Shown: positions 11,807 to 22,775 of the stretch, piece after piece
Position numbering within the stretch: position 1 is the first letter of the stretch
Layout: each line of letters opens with the position of its first letter
Source of the DNA: Beta vulgaris subsp. vulgaris
Taxonomy: Eukaryota > Streptophyta > Magnoliopsida > Caryophyllales > Amaranthaceae
Direction: 5' to 3'
NCBI RefSeq assembly: GCF_026745355.1
Contig: NC_079207.1
Span: forward strand, 14,371,317-14,435,316
DNA: 64,000 bases
Position numbers and translations under genes: made by a program
Notes under the pieces: generated by a model
What the model was told of the DNA's origin: nothing
The model's database searches: none
Seen by the model: the letters and a program-made list of their open reading frames with translations, nothing else

Positions 11807-12470
11807 ATTGTTCATATTCCAATCCCTCATGTTTGAATTGATTTGTCTTACTCTATGTGATATTAAGTGATTGTGATTGATTGCCCAAGACCATTACAAA
11901 TTAAGATGTTAAAAACATAAACATGGATTCAAAGGAATAAAACAACTCACAAATGTCACAGAAAATCGAGTTTCTGTTTCGAAAAAAATTCAAGCATGCA
12001 TCGCGTGCAAAAAATTCTAGTTGTTCCTAAGTTAAAGAAACATGCATAATATGAAGAACGTTGATATTAAGCATAAGTTGTTCCTATAGCACTAGTTCCT
12101 AAGAGTTTATTTTCTTTCCAAAAATTAAAAAGTCCATAAAAAATCAAAAAGATCCGAAAATCCCAAAAATATAGGAATCAGATTTAATCAAGTCATGATT
12201 CTCTTTTATCTGTTTTCTTTTATTTTTATCTTTTATTTTTTATTTTTTTCGCGTGTAACTCCTCATTTACTGTTACATGCATCTTCTTCTTTCTTTCATC
12301 CTAAAACCGTGTTCCTTAGTCGCTTCAACTTACCATTATTCATCTCCTTGATACCCCTTCACACGCCATAAAATCCAAAATTCTTTTCATAAAATGGCAA
12401 AAACCTCACGCAAATTCACCTTTTTTAAACACAAAAACTCTCAAAACCTCTCAAATGGAAAACCCCTCTT
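11807..12470 (+). other. Non-coding stretch between copia pol and the 3' ORF
   Basis: AT-rich, without a coding frame. In Sirevirus-like elements a spacer separates RNase H from the additional 3' gene; this fits that position. Confidence 0.5.
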
Positions 12471-15240
12471 CTCCATCCAAAACCCTAGAAATTGAAAAAT
12501 CTCAAGAAATAACCATGGTGGTAGAAGAACAAAAATTAGAATCACCTAGAAGAAGTGAGAAGAAAAAAATTAATTGGGGAGGATGATGAAGAAGAATCCC
12601 TGGAACAAGTTAAGGGGCAAGAAGAAGTTACACATGTTCCTTCCAAAGGAACTGTCGTTTCTTCCTCCAAGAAACGAGTGGAAATAAGTGAATCAAGGTA
12701 TGTCTTAGGTTTTTGTGTAGATTTGGAGTGGGCCAAAGAAGTAAAATTCAATGAATTAACCAACATACTAAAGGAAAAGGGTATGGAATACCTGTTTGAA
12801 ACCGCATTTAACAGTGTCTTAGTTCCTTTAGCTATGGATGAATTTTGTGCAAATTTCAACAACACTAATGGAATTTGTACTACTGAAGTTAGGGGGAAGA
12901 AAATAAAATTTTCTCAAGAAACGTTAGCTAAAATATGGGAAGTTCTTTGCAAAGGAACTGAGGTGTATTTTAAGAGGAAAGAAACTGTCTCCTTTCCCAA
13001 TATATATCCCTCAAGATAAGATTGTTGAATCTTTTGAGGGAACTGCTTGCCAAAACAAAATAAACCACAACCTTCTTTCTCCTGTTCACAAAATTTTTGT
13101 TTAATCTTGTTTGGAGAGCGCTCATTCCTCGAATTGAGAAGAAAAATGAGGTGGGTCTCTTGGATATGTGCTATATGTTTTGTCTTGACCACCACATTCA
13201 AATAAACTTTCTTTCTCTCTTTATCCAACATCTCACTCATTGCATTGAAAATCATTGTGTTAACTAGTAGAATAAATGATATTTGCTGCGGTGATATTGC
13301 TGCGGTTTGACCTATACGCAACAATATAACATGCAAAAAGAAATAAAAAAATAGAAATTGGCAATATTGCTGCGGTTCCCGCCCAAAACCGCAGCAATAT
13401 TATTCAACAGATCAATTTTGAAAAACATGTGGGGCCCATAACAGTTAATATATATTTTTTAATATATTGCTGCGGTCCTACGTGGAAACTGCAGCAATAT
13501 TAACTGTTACCAAAAAAAATCAACCGGCTCCTCGCACTTCCTCACTACTTCACGCCAACCAAACCCTATCCTCTCATGCCTCCCTCACAACTCACTCCTG
13601 CGCCTCCCTCCCTAAACCCTAAACAAAAAAACCAGATCTGAACTCTCTCTCTCTCCTCTCTCCTCTCTCCTCAATCAGATCTTCTTTGTCGTTCGTGGTT
13701 CTTCGTCCTTCTTCGTCGTTCGTCATTTTTCGTCCTTCTTCGTCGTCATCCCGGAAATCTCCCTCTCCTCTTCCTTTTCGTTCGTTTGTAGTCAGGCCGG
13801 TGGCTATGCGTATTGTTGTTCATGTGCTTGAATATTTTCTACTGTATATCACGTGTGGATCACAAGGCCAGAACGTACATCCGCGTCGGTCCTTGGTAGA
13901 CGGAATGTTGGACGGTTTATATTGTGAATTGTTGTAGGGATCTGAATCACTGGCTTCTTGGCAAGCAAACTTGTTCTTTGAGCCTGCCAAAATCGAGGTA
14001 ACAACAACTGCATATGCGTTTAATACATAAACTGACACTTTGACACCTCGAATTTTTGCTTTATCTTTTGACTTTTTCCAATTCTTTCATTTATCTTCAC
14101 ATCTCAACATATATGTTATCAATAGTTCAAATCATTGAAGGTGCGCGTTTATATTTTATACAAATGCAACCATTCATCGAGAAATATATGAAGCAGCGAA
14201 AGGAATATACGAGCCAGAAATCCAAAATCACTTAGATACCTATTGAGAAGAAGCAAAGTTTCAATTTACAGGTCACTCACTAGGCGACGAGTTTTTTTTT
14301 TTTTTTTCGTTTTTCAGATCCGATTTTTTTTTGTGTAATTTTTATTTTTGCCAGATCTGTATTTTTTTGTGTAATTTTTTTTGTAATTCGTCTTTTATTT
14401 TTGTTTTGTTAATTTTCTGGTAATTTCACCATATCTAGATTTTTTTAGTTATTTCATATTCTTTATTTTCGTCAACTTTGTTGTTGATTATAAGATATCA
14501 TTTCATCTTTCTTCTGTGAATTAGGTGATAGTGGATGGATTAATTGCCTGATTTTAATTTTTCAAATTTGATTGCAAAATGCAAAAAAAAAAAAAAAAAA
14601 AAATTTGGTTACTAGGACCTATTGCTGCGGTTTTGGCCCAAAACCGCAGCAATAGTTTGACATATTGCTGCGATTTTGGCCCAAAACCGCAGCAATACTC
14701 TCTGTTAAATATATAATATCTACAAATATTGCTGCGGTTTGGCGTAAAAACCGCAGCAATATTTGTAGATATTGTTGCGGTTTAAAACCGCAGCAATATA
14801 ATTATTACCTATTGTTGCGCCCTTAATTGCTGGCCGTCCAAAACCGCAGCAATATGGCAATTTTTAACCGCAGCAAATAGCATTTATTCTACTAGTGGTT
14901 GTTGGCTATGGAGCTTTAATTACTTCTCTTCTTACTCACTTTAAAGTGAAAACAACCGGTTGGCCAACATTGGGATTAAAACAATGTAATATTCTCAATG
15001 AAAAAACTTTGCATGGTTTGGATCTCTCTGTGCAAGAGGGAGTATTGACTCAAGGGATAATTGCTCCCAGTTCCTCTCACAAGAGGAAACTGCCTAGGGC
15101 CGTAGAAGAGGAACTGGCTGAAGTAATACTGGAGGAACAAGTTCCTACTCCCACAGAATCAAAGGAACAGAAACCAAAGAGGTGCAAAACCATTGCTAAA
15201 AAGCGTATACCCCTCATGTTCCTAAAGAGTTAGAAAGAGC
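12471..15240 (+). pseudogene. Sirevirus-type 3' accessory (env-like) ORF, interrupted
   Basis: A long decayed coding region downstream of RNase H, in the place where SIRE/Maximus elements carry an env-like or plant-transposon-protein gene. 12555-13019 is open and contains EVRGKKIKFSQETLAKIWEV, a pattern typical of the plant transposon protein domain. A second frame continues to 13261 (RALIPRIEKKNEVGLLDMCY), and the reading is resumed exactly by VGYGALITSLLTHF at 14898, across the CACTA insertion. The tail (to about 15235) is Lys/Glu/Pro-rich. I see no convincing signal peptide or membrane span, so env-like here describes position only. At least one frameshift near 13020 is present. Confidence 0.65.
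13262..14897. mobile_element. Non-autonomous CACTA (EnSpm-like) element
   Basis: 1636-bp element with ends CACTAGTAGAATAAATG (right end, inverted; the left end reads AACTAG, so the first base is mutated) and a 3-bp TSD GTT at 13259-13261 and 14898-14900. The subterminal zones carry many copies of TTGCTGCGGT in both orientations. Many are arranged as hairpins at about 13280-13510 and 14620-14880, the layout expected for CACTA transposase-binding repeats. The middle (13600-14280) has a CT-rich leader and a short ORF (13686-13937) resembling part of a host gene. No transposase is present. Confidence 0.92.
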
Positions 15241-15488
15241 ACCAGGTTGAAAATTGCTCAAACTGTCCCTGTTCCATCAAATAAGGACTTTCCTTTAGTC
15301 CTATCTGATGCAGAGGAACCGGAACACCACTCACCTAAGGAACAAACTTCTCACCCCTCACCAAAAATATTTGTGCCCTTCACTAACATCTCTTCCATCT
15401 CTCCCTCATCCTTCTCTATTTCTTCTAGCTTTGACTGCACCCAACCCTTTCTCATCAAATTAAGATTCTTACTCCTACTTTTTCATTT
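15241..15488 (+). other. Tail of the copia 3' ORF region
   Basis: Ser/Pro-rich open stretch (15247-15498) in another frame after a stop at about 15232. It is probably the decayed C-terminal part of the preceding accessory ORF. Confidence 0.4.
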
Positions 15489-15497
15489 TTTATTTTA

Positions 15498-15860
15498 GGA
15501 AAAAATCACAAGAGAGAGATCAACTATCACCCATTTTCTTTTATAAGTCCCAATTATAAATTATTCCGTACAGGTCCCAAGTTTACTATCTTGTGATTTT
15601 CATAAGTCCTGAGTTACTTATAACCGGTTTAGAAGGTAAGATTTTTAAATGTTTACCATCTTCGAACGCTTTCAGGAAGTCACAAAGACCTGTAAGAGGG
15701 GGCCAACATTTAAAAATATTACCTTTTAAACCGTTTATAAGTAATTCAGGACTTATAAAAGTCACAATATGGTAAACTTGGGACCTTCAAAGAATAATCC
15801 ATAGTTGGGACCTATAAAAGAAAATGGGTAATAGTTGGGCCCTCTCTTATGAATTTCTCC
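15498..15860. mobile_element. MULE-type MITE with 9-bp TSD
   Basis: 363-bp palindromic element. Its arms of about 150 bp start GGAAAAAATCA (left) and GGAGAAATTCA (inverted right) and share the CCCATTTTCTTTTATA block. It is flanked by a perfect 9-bp duplication TTTATTTTA at 15489-15497 and 15861-15869. The TSD length and long arms point to the Mutator superfamily. It is non-coding. Confidence 0.85.
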
Positions 15861-15938
15861 TTTATTTTATTATTTTGTCTTTTTCATTCTCTTATGTTAT
15901 TTGTTATTTTTTTAGTTTGTACTTTTGTTGCCATCATC

Positions 15939-15951
15939 AAAAAGGGGAAAA
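15939..15951 (+). other. Polypurine tract
   Basis: AAAAAGGGGAAAA directly before the 3' LTR; the plus-strand priming site of the Sirevirus-like element. Confidence 0.88.
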
Positions 15952-15952
15952 T

Positions 15953-17296
15953 TGTTGAACCCTAGTTTTGATGATGACAAAGGAACAAAGATGCAAACTA
16001 AGTACTGGACTAACAAGTTATTTAAGTGAGTGAATTTCAAGGTATCAATGAAAGGAACAAAGAGAAGACTAAGTCAAGGAAGAAATCAAGTTTGGATTTT
16101 GAAAACTAAGTGAAGATGTTTCTATATTTGGTACTGGAGCAGCATTGGAGCAAGAAGACTAAAGCGAGGCTTTTTTGTTTCTTGTTTCATGGTATAGGAA
16201 GAGTAAAAATGGTAATGAACTATGGCAATTTAGAATGAGAATGATCGTTTTTTCCTTTGTAAGGAACAGACGAATTGGCGCTAAACTTATAAGTTAAAGG
16301 AACTAACAATTAAAAGGAACTAGACTTAGGATGAAGCATTACAACAGTACATTTATGTTAGTTGAGTAAATTATGCTAGAATCTAGGTAACCGTTTTATT
16401 TAAGGAAAAATCTGATTTTAAGGAAAATCTTTTTGAGGAAAATATTTTATTTTTCCAAAGATAATAAAAATACTTTTCGATTTTTACAAAAATAATTTAA
16501 AGATAATATTTTTATTAAAAGGATTTTATTTCGGTTTTAATAATTAAAATATTTTTAATTAAATCAGATTTTCTGAATATTGCTTGAAGTGGTTGCTAAA
16601 ATTAAGGAGCAAGTAACTTAAAACACTCTCACGTTTAACAGTGATCATGGAGATCATGGGATGATTGAGGAACGTGTTCCTCCGAGTAAGGAACATCATG
16701 GAATAATGGTTTTACCACTAATACATGTTTTAATCCCACGTTCTAAGTTATTACCACTATAAATACTAATGTCTAATTAAGTTTCAAAGTGTGTCTGACT
16801 AAGTGATTTAGTGAGTTTAACTAAGTAAAGCGTTAGTGCCTTCATTCTCTCATAAAAGCCATTTGTTCTTTGCCTTCTTACTCTAATTCCACTAAAACTG
16901 TAATTTGGTTTTTGGGGTTAGGGGACTTTGAGTGAAGTTCTGTAAGAAGCTTTGAGTAAAGCAAGTTAAAGTGAGAAAACTTCAAGTGAAGTTGAGAGAA
17001 ACAACTATTAAGGGAACAATGGTTCAGGAACATGAGTTTAGGAACTCAAGGTGTGGCTCGTGAGTAGAATTAGGTTGTAACAAAGTTGATTGGCCTAATT
17101 AGTGAAAGAGTTGAGTTTAACATCCCTAGTGGTCGAGGTTGTTTCTTCTTGTTGGGCCAAGAAGTTTTTCCTCGTAAAAATCCCTGTGTTCTTTTAGCTT
17201 GTTTATTTGGTTAAGTTTAAAATTCCGAAAAAAGTTACGTTTATTTCTACATATACAATTCACCCCCCCTCTTGTATTGTTCCTAGTGAAATAACA
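15953..17296 (+). repeat. 3' LTR of the Sirevirus-like element
   Basis: 1344-bp partner of 700-2056, with TATAAATA at 16758-16765 and ending AACA, then the ACTTC duplication at 17297-17301. Confidence 0.93.
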
Positions 17297-17301
17297 ACTT
17301 C

Positions 17302-17842
17302 ATCTGAGGAGAAGAGTTCGACAAGACGGCATCTGCTAAACAGCCGAAAGGGGATGGAAAGGAGAAGGAGAAAGACAAGTACCGGAAGGACAAGAAGCTG
17401 GACAATTCAGACAGAAGGGAAGAAAATAATTCGGTAAAGAAGGGTCAGGAAGGGCGTTCTGACTGTTATCGCATCAATTCGCAATTACACACCCTTGACC
17501 ATGTCCCGGGCAGAAATCTATGAGCTCCACAAGAAGGACAATAAGTGGCAGCGACCCACAAAGATGTACTACAAGGGCTGGGATAAATCGAAGTTGTACG
17601 AGTTCCATAAGGATTACGGTCATGCGACAGACGACTGTAAGGACCTGACGGACGGGATAGAAGACTTGGTGCGAAGGGGTTACTTTACGCAATACCAAGC
17701 AAGAGTAGATCGAAAATACCCGTTAATGGAAGACGAAAATGGCAACAGAAAGTCTGTGAAGGACCGGATTACAGAAATCCACGTTATCTCAGAAGGACCG
17801 GCGCTTGACAGAAGCATACATGGTGCCAAGAGGCTAGCCTGA
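17302..17842 (+). pseudogene. Ty3/gypsy gag, 3' part
   Basis: Second half of the gypsy gag split by the copia insertion. Reading continues from 699 into 17302 in the same frame: a stop (TGA), then a Lys-rich stretch. One frameshift near 17485 leads into an open segment 17495-17842 with MSRAEIYELHKKDNKW and YEFHKDYGHATDDCKDLTDGIE. These are typical of the C-terminal gag and knuckle region of plant gypsy elements. The similarity ends near 17842; no protease or pol follows, so the element is truncated there. Confidence 0.82.
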
Positions 17843-19787
17843 AGGAGGTACGTTACAATCAGAACTAATAGGATATAATTTTCATTGGGTGTAAGCAGTT
17901 TCAATCATTCAATCAAGTCCGGTATGTTACAATCAGAACTATAATTAAGGTCCAATAACAACGTGTAATAATTTCATATAAGTCTAGATATATTCAAGCT
18001 ATGTGAAGCGAATGCCCTTTAAATAGGAAGTTGTACTTAGATTTTAATGTTTTTATTTTTAGATCCATAGTAGAAGAAGTAGAAAAGATGGCATAAAAAG
18101 GGAGATGAGGAGTGGATACTGAGAGGGAGGGGGAATTGAAGGTAGACAATGTGAAGCAAATGTGACGCTAAATATTTAGATAAGAAAATATATCCTTAGA
18201 AAAAAGACATCTTTTGTGGAAAATATATTCTTCCATCCTATATGGAATATGGAGAAAAATAAAATTAAAGATTAGAAAAGCCCAATTATTTGAAAAGCTC
18301 AATTGATTGATTTTAACAAATGAATATTTGCGATTCAAAACTATTTCGAAAAGCCATTCAAAACTATTTCGAAAAGTATTAAAGTCCTATTTTAAAGCAC
18401 AATTAATTATTCATGATAATTACATATATGTTAGAATCTAGATGATGAAAAAGTAGAGTTTGATTTCAAAAAACAACCTTAGAATCTTATATAGATCTTA
18501 ACTAATTGTTTTTTTTTTTTGATAATTGGTCTTTAACTAATTGTTGCAATAGAAAAAGAACGGATGAAGTATATAAATACAATGGTGTTGAAAAATCTCA
18601 TTTCGCAACAACACAAAATCAACAATGTAAACTTAATTTGCAAAAAGTAAAATATGCAATAAATTTGTGCAACGGACGGACCTCAAAGCTAGTTGATTAT
18701 AAATATAGAATTAAAACTCGACGCAATATATATCGTAAAATTCTTCATTACCAAATTAAATTTCCTATAAAATAAAGAACATAACCTCAGTCTTCAACAT
18801 AGAAAGGGATAAAGCCGAGTAAATGGATATACATAATCCAATAATTGAGTAGTACAACTTTCAAACAGAGAAAGCAAAGATTTACTATTAACATGAAACT
18901 AAAACTAGATAAAATAAACTATTAAAAAATTAAAACTAGATAAAATAGAGAAGGGAATTGCGACTTACCGTCAACCAAAAGGTTGGTGGTATCTCCTAAA
19001 TCGATAAAAAAAAATTAGGGTTTTGAGAGGGGGAAAAATTGATGCTTTAACCTTTAGAAAAGGTTGGTCCAAATTAAACTATACGAACAATGGACAGAAA
19101 TTAACGATTATAGTTATGAGATGTGGGAATCGAAGGATCTAAATTAGCTATCCTATAACTATCGGGACACAAACAGCATTTGTCGAAATCATAAGTAAAA
19201 TCATTAGAAATCAGAATAATTGACATGTCAACAAAACAAACTTAACCTCGAAACCGAAGATAAAATTATTATTTTTTAAAAAAAAAGCATACTTCACACC
19301 CAAAAAAAAGTATACTTTTCTTTAGGAAAAGAAAAAAGCATACTTTAACAACGATAATCATAACAACAAATTAAACACTATTGATAATAAATAAATAATA
19401 ATAGTAATACTAATTTCCTGACATGGATATATTACCTTCATCAAAGAGTATTTACAAAGATAAATACGAAAAGACCAACACCTGGATCTGTAATTTCTAT
19501 ATCTAAAAAAAACAAAAATATTTACACTGAACCTTCTTTCTCTTTTTTTTTTTCTTTTTCCTATCTCCAAAATAAAAAAAATTAACTCCAAAGAAATAAA
19601 ATAAACAAACAAAATTATAAACCAGAACCGAGAAAAAGATCGGTCCAAGGCAGGCTTCTGTGTTCTACTAATCAATACTTCTATTTGGTAATTTTCTGTA
19701 ACATAAAAGTTAAAGATATACTTTTACTATAAACTAAACCTTAATATATATATATATAATATTGTTTTTTTTTAGACTGTTTTACTA
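17843..19787. other. AT-rich intergenic DNA
   Basis: No supported gene. Two short direct repeats are visible: GTTACAATCAGAACTA at about 17852-17867 and again at about 17926-17941, and a 22-bp AAACTATTTCGAAAAG unit near 18340 and 18362. It lies 3' of the HD-Zip gene, so its 3' UTR ends somewhere below 19788. Confidence 0.5.
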
Positions 19788-21399
19788 CTAATCAACGAGC
19801 AAGGGACGGATTTGTTGTGGAGGGTAAAAATGGGATTTACTAGGACCCAAAGTAAAGGGAGTTTTGGAAGCAGGTGTACTAGAATGAGTAGGCGCCCCAG
19901 GAATAGGAACACCGGCGCCAATTCTTTCACACGAAGGGCACATCGTCAGAGTTGCAGCTGGTAAATGCATGTAAAAGGGCTGTCCCATTTTTAACGCTTT
20001 CAGTTCTTGTAGTTCCTTCTGAAGCCTCCTGTTTTCATCCGTCAGTGTTTCACAACATTTTTTCAGATACTCGCAGTCTACTTCTGTCTGCTTCAGTTTC
20101 GTCCTGTACGTTTCCGAAATACATCATTATTATTGTTAGATCGTGTTGTTACCAAGGCCACTCTATCACTTACAATACGTGAATCTCGGGATAACAATGA
20201 TTAATAAATCAAGGGAAAAGAATAATATACCTCGCTCTCCGATTCTGGAACCAGACCTCGACTTGGCGTGGTCGCAGGTTTAGTCGGTCAGCTAACGCCT
20301 GTTTTTGCTTCTGTAATCAATCAAATTTATTTTATAAATTAGAATAAACTTTTAGAGTAATTAAATTAAAGAGAAGTTAGGCAGATTCTTTAAAAAATGG
20401 TTTGACGTTTAAATCCTCAAGCAGACAAAAAGTTAATAAAAGTTACAATGATTAAATAAGTCTGTACACAAAATATATAAGAATTTAGAAAGTTCTTTTT
20501 TTAAAAAAAAAAAAAAACTCCAAAAGCGGAGAAAATAAATTTGAAATTTCAAGCATATAATAAAAAGGTTTATTACAATTTAAGTGGTCTAAAAAAAAGT
20601 TTGGTCAAACACTCTAAAACAAACCGATTTAGCATTAATTAGTACTCCATCTATCTCAAAATATACTTGTTATTATTTTATATTCTCTCCCTTTCTATAA
20701 CCATTAATATATTTAATTACGTATTAATAAAAATTATAAAAAATAGATATAATAAAACTAAACGTTAACACTAATCTAACAAGATCCGACTTAAATATGT
20801 TTTCGTACTCATTAATCAGACTATTTTGTCAAATATTTTAAAATTCTACCATAAAAAATAAAATAAAAACTATATTATTTTGGAAGTGAGGAAATAATAA
20901 TAAAATGAAAAAAAGAAAAAATTACCGGGTTGAGAGTACTCTGTTGCTTAAAGCTTTCTTCAAGAAGAGCAGATTGGTCTTTAGTAAGACGAAGTTTTTT
21001 CCTAGGAGTATTAGTGGGACCACAACCATCTTCTTCTTCTTCATCACTAATTCTAGAAGATCCTCTTTCAAGTTCCAAATCATCAGAACTAGCAGTCTCC
21101 CTCTCTCTCTTTACTGATACAACATTAGAGAGAGAAGAAGCCACGCTAACACTGCATGGAGGAGTAGTCTCTTGATGATGATGATCAACAAATACTTTCT
21201 TATCAACCGTCTGATATGTTTCACCTGATAAACTCAGCGTCAAAGATGGCTCATAATCATTCCCCATCATCTGCGCTTGTTTCGAATTCACTGGATGATT
21301 ATTATTATTATTCCTAATATTACTGTCATATGATATTTTTGTACTTGATGAAAATCCTAATCCTAGAGTAAGAGATTGATCAACTGAAGGAGAAACCAT
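19788..21399 (-). CDS. HAT22: HD-Zip class II transcription factor, HAT22/HAT9-like
   Basis: The only intact host gene seen: three exons 21399-20926, 20310-20231 and 20103-19788, GT-AG introns of 615 and 127 bp, 289 residues. Two EAR-type repression motifs lie near the N-terminus (LTLGL 10-14, LTLSL 53-57). The homeodomain spans about 131-188 with WFQNRRAR at 178-185. A leucine zipper follows with Leu at 198, 205, 212 and 219, and then the class-defining CPSCE at 240-244. Exon 2 lies wholly inside the homeodomain, as in known HD-Zip II genes. Family members are nuclear DNA-binding repressors that recognise CAAT-N-ATTG and act in shade, auxin and ABA responses. That function is from the family; the exact orthologue (HAT22 or HAT9) is not settled. 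Confidence 0.95.
20643..20886. mobile_element. Possible Stowaway remnant in HD-Zip intron 1
   Basis: Starts CTCCATCTATCTCAAAATATAC after TA and ends with a weakly complementary AATAATATAGTTTTTATTTTATTT block. This resembles a decayed CTCCCTCCGTCTCAAAATA-type element and makes up about 40% of intron 1. The right end is poorly preserved. Confidence 0.4.
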
Positions 21400-21600
21400 G
21401 TTTATTTGTTTTTTTAGAGAGAGAAAGTTTGTTTTTGGGAGGAAATGAGTGAAGAAAGAGAGAAGGTGAGAATGCTAATAAGAAGACTTTGTGTGTGTGA
21501 GAGGTGGATTGGGGTGGGTGGGTGGGTGGCTGAGATTAATAATACTTCGAAGGAGAGGATTTTTGATTTTTGATTTTTGATTTTTTTTTTTTTTTTGGAA
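21400..21600 (-). promoter_or_regulatory. HD-Zip 5' leader and proximal promoter
   Basis: On the coding strand this is strongly pyrimidine-rich (CTCTCT runs next to the ATG, CCACCCACCCACCC near 21515-21530). Farther upstream there is an AAAAATC heptamer repeated about three times at 21560-21580. CT-rich leaders are common in plant regulatory genes. No clear TATA box is seen, and I did not find a perfect CAATNATTG self-binding site here. Confidence 0.4.
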
Positions 21601-22346
21601 TTTTTAAGGAGTAGACGAATCTGGTTCTTTATCTCTCTTACATAGGTTGACCATTTGAAACATGAGGCCCACCTTACCTTTTACCATCATTATTAATATA
21701 CCAAACAAAACCATGAATACCTGCAAAGAAAAAGAAAAAGAAAAAAAAGGGAGGAAATCAGAAAATACATAAATACATGGGGGGGTCATACGTGGATTCG
21801 ATGGATCACAATTCACATGGGAGTGGGAAACACATCATGAGCAAGAGGTTGATTCGTCAGCTGATGAGTCTTTGCTTTTGTCTACCTTATTAACATTGGA
21901 AATTACTACTCATAAGCCTTTCATGTGTTATGTGTATGTCCACCTTTAAATTTATTTAGTGCTTTTCATCAATATAATGCTTTTGTTTATACACAAATAT
22001 ATGCAAATTGTTCCAGATATTGATTTAGACTCACAAGTGAAATTTGTGTTGATAAAAGATGCAAAGTGCTATAAGTCTTTAGGTTCAAGATTTTACATAT
22101 CTTTTCATATTGGTATAATGGTATTGGAGTCATATGACAGAATAGATACATGTCTCACTCTCTCTATTCTTTAAAGCTTATTAATCCATTTCTTTTTTCA
22201 TTTTGCTTTGTAGTAATTATGTTTTGTATTTTCTTTTTTGGACTAATTAAATTTACCATTATATTAAATTTTTATTTACACTTGTGGGAACAACAGCCTA
22301 CTACAAACTCATTTCCTAAATCAACAGGGTTTAAAAGGAAAAGAGA
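21601..22346. other. Upstream intergenic DNA
   Basis: AT-rich sequence upstream of the HD-Zip gene; no gene supported. More distal promoter elements may lie here. Confidence 0.4.
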
Positions 22347-22348
22347 TA

Positions 22349-22722
22349 CTCCCTCCGTCCCATAATATAAGTCCTGATTCTGTTTTTACGCGGGAATTAA
22401 GGTTAAATGGAATCTTGTTTTATTTGAATAAAAAAAATTATTTTTATTGAGAAATACTTACATTATGATGACTTTTTGACAAAAAATAAAAACTATCATT
22501 TAATGTTGCATGGTTTAATGTGTAGAGGAGTTCAATGGGGTAAAAGATTCCATTTTGTCATTAATAATGGTGCATTGAAAGCTGAAATTATGATGACATT
22601 TGGGAATTAAACTATTTTCATGAGGGTATTTTGGGCATAATTATTGATTGAAAATAGAAATAAGACTTATATTTTGGGACACTTCATAAGGAAACAGGAC
22701 TTATATTATGGGACGGAGGGAG
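22349..22722. mobile_element. Stowaway (Tc1/mariner) MITE
   Basis: 374 bp with termini CTCCCTCCGTCCCATAATAT, inverted at the right end, and TA duplications at 22347-22348 and 22723-22724. It is non-coding and about 950 bp upstream of the HD-Zip start codon. Confidence 0.93.
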
Positions 22723-22775
22723 TACTTTTTACCTTTTATAATAAATAAATTAAAATTATTTTAAATAAGTCAATA

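Larger units (their letters stand above)
700..17296 (+). mobile_element. Full-length Ty1/copia element, Sirevirus/Maximus-like
   Basis: A 16.6-kb LTR retrotransposon, enlarged by later insertions. It has two LTRs starting TGTTGAACCC and ending AACA, a primer-binding site after the left LTR, a polypurine tract before the right LTR, and the copia order gag, integrase, reverse transcriptase, RNase H. The 5-bp TSD ACTTC lies at 695-699 and 17297-17301. LTRs over 1.3 kb and an additional long coding region downstream of RNase H are features of the Sirevirus (SIRE/Maximus) lineage; that assignment is inference. Stops and frameshifts show it is dead. By eye the first 170 bases of the LTRs differ at about seven sites. 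Nested inside are 5114-9862, 13262-14897 and 15498-15860. Confidence 0.93.

Noticed and set aside
17847..17942. GTTACAATCAGAACTA direct repeats considered as a TSD pair
   Set aside because: The 16-bp word flanks only about 58 bp, which has no transposon-like ends; more likely a local duplication.
18506..18775. 89-codon ORF in intergenic DNA
   Set aside because: No domain, no start context or neighbours to support it; AT-rich chance ORF.
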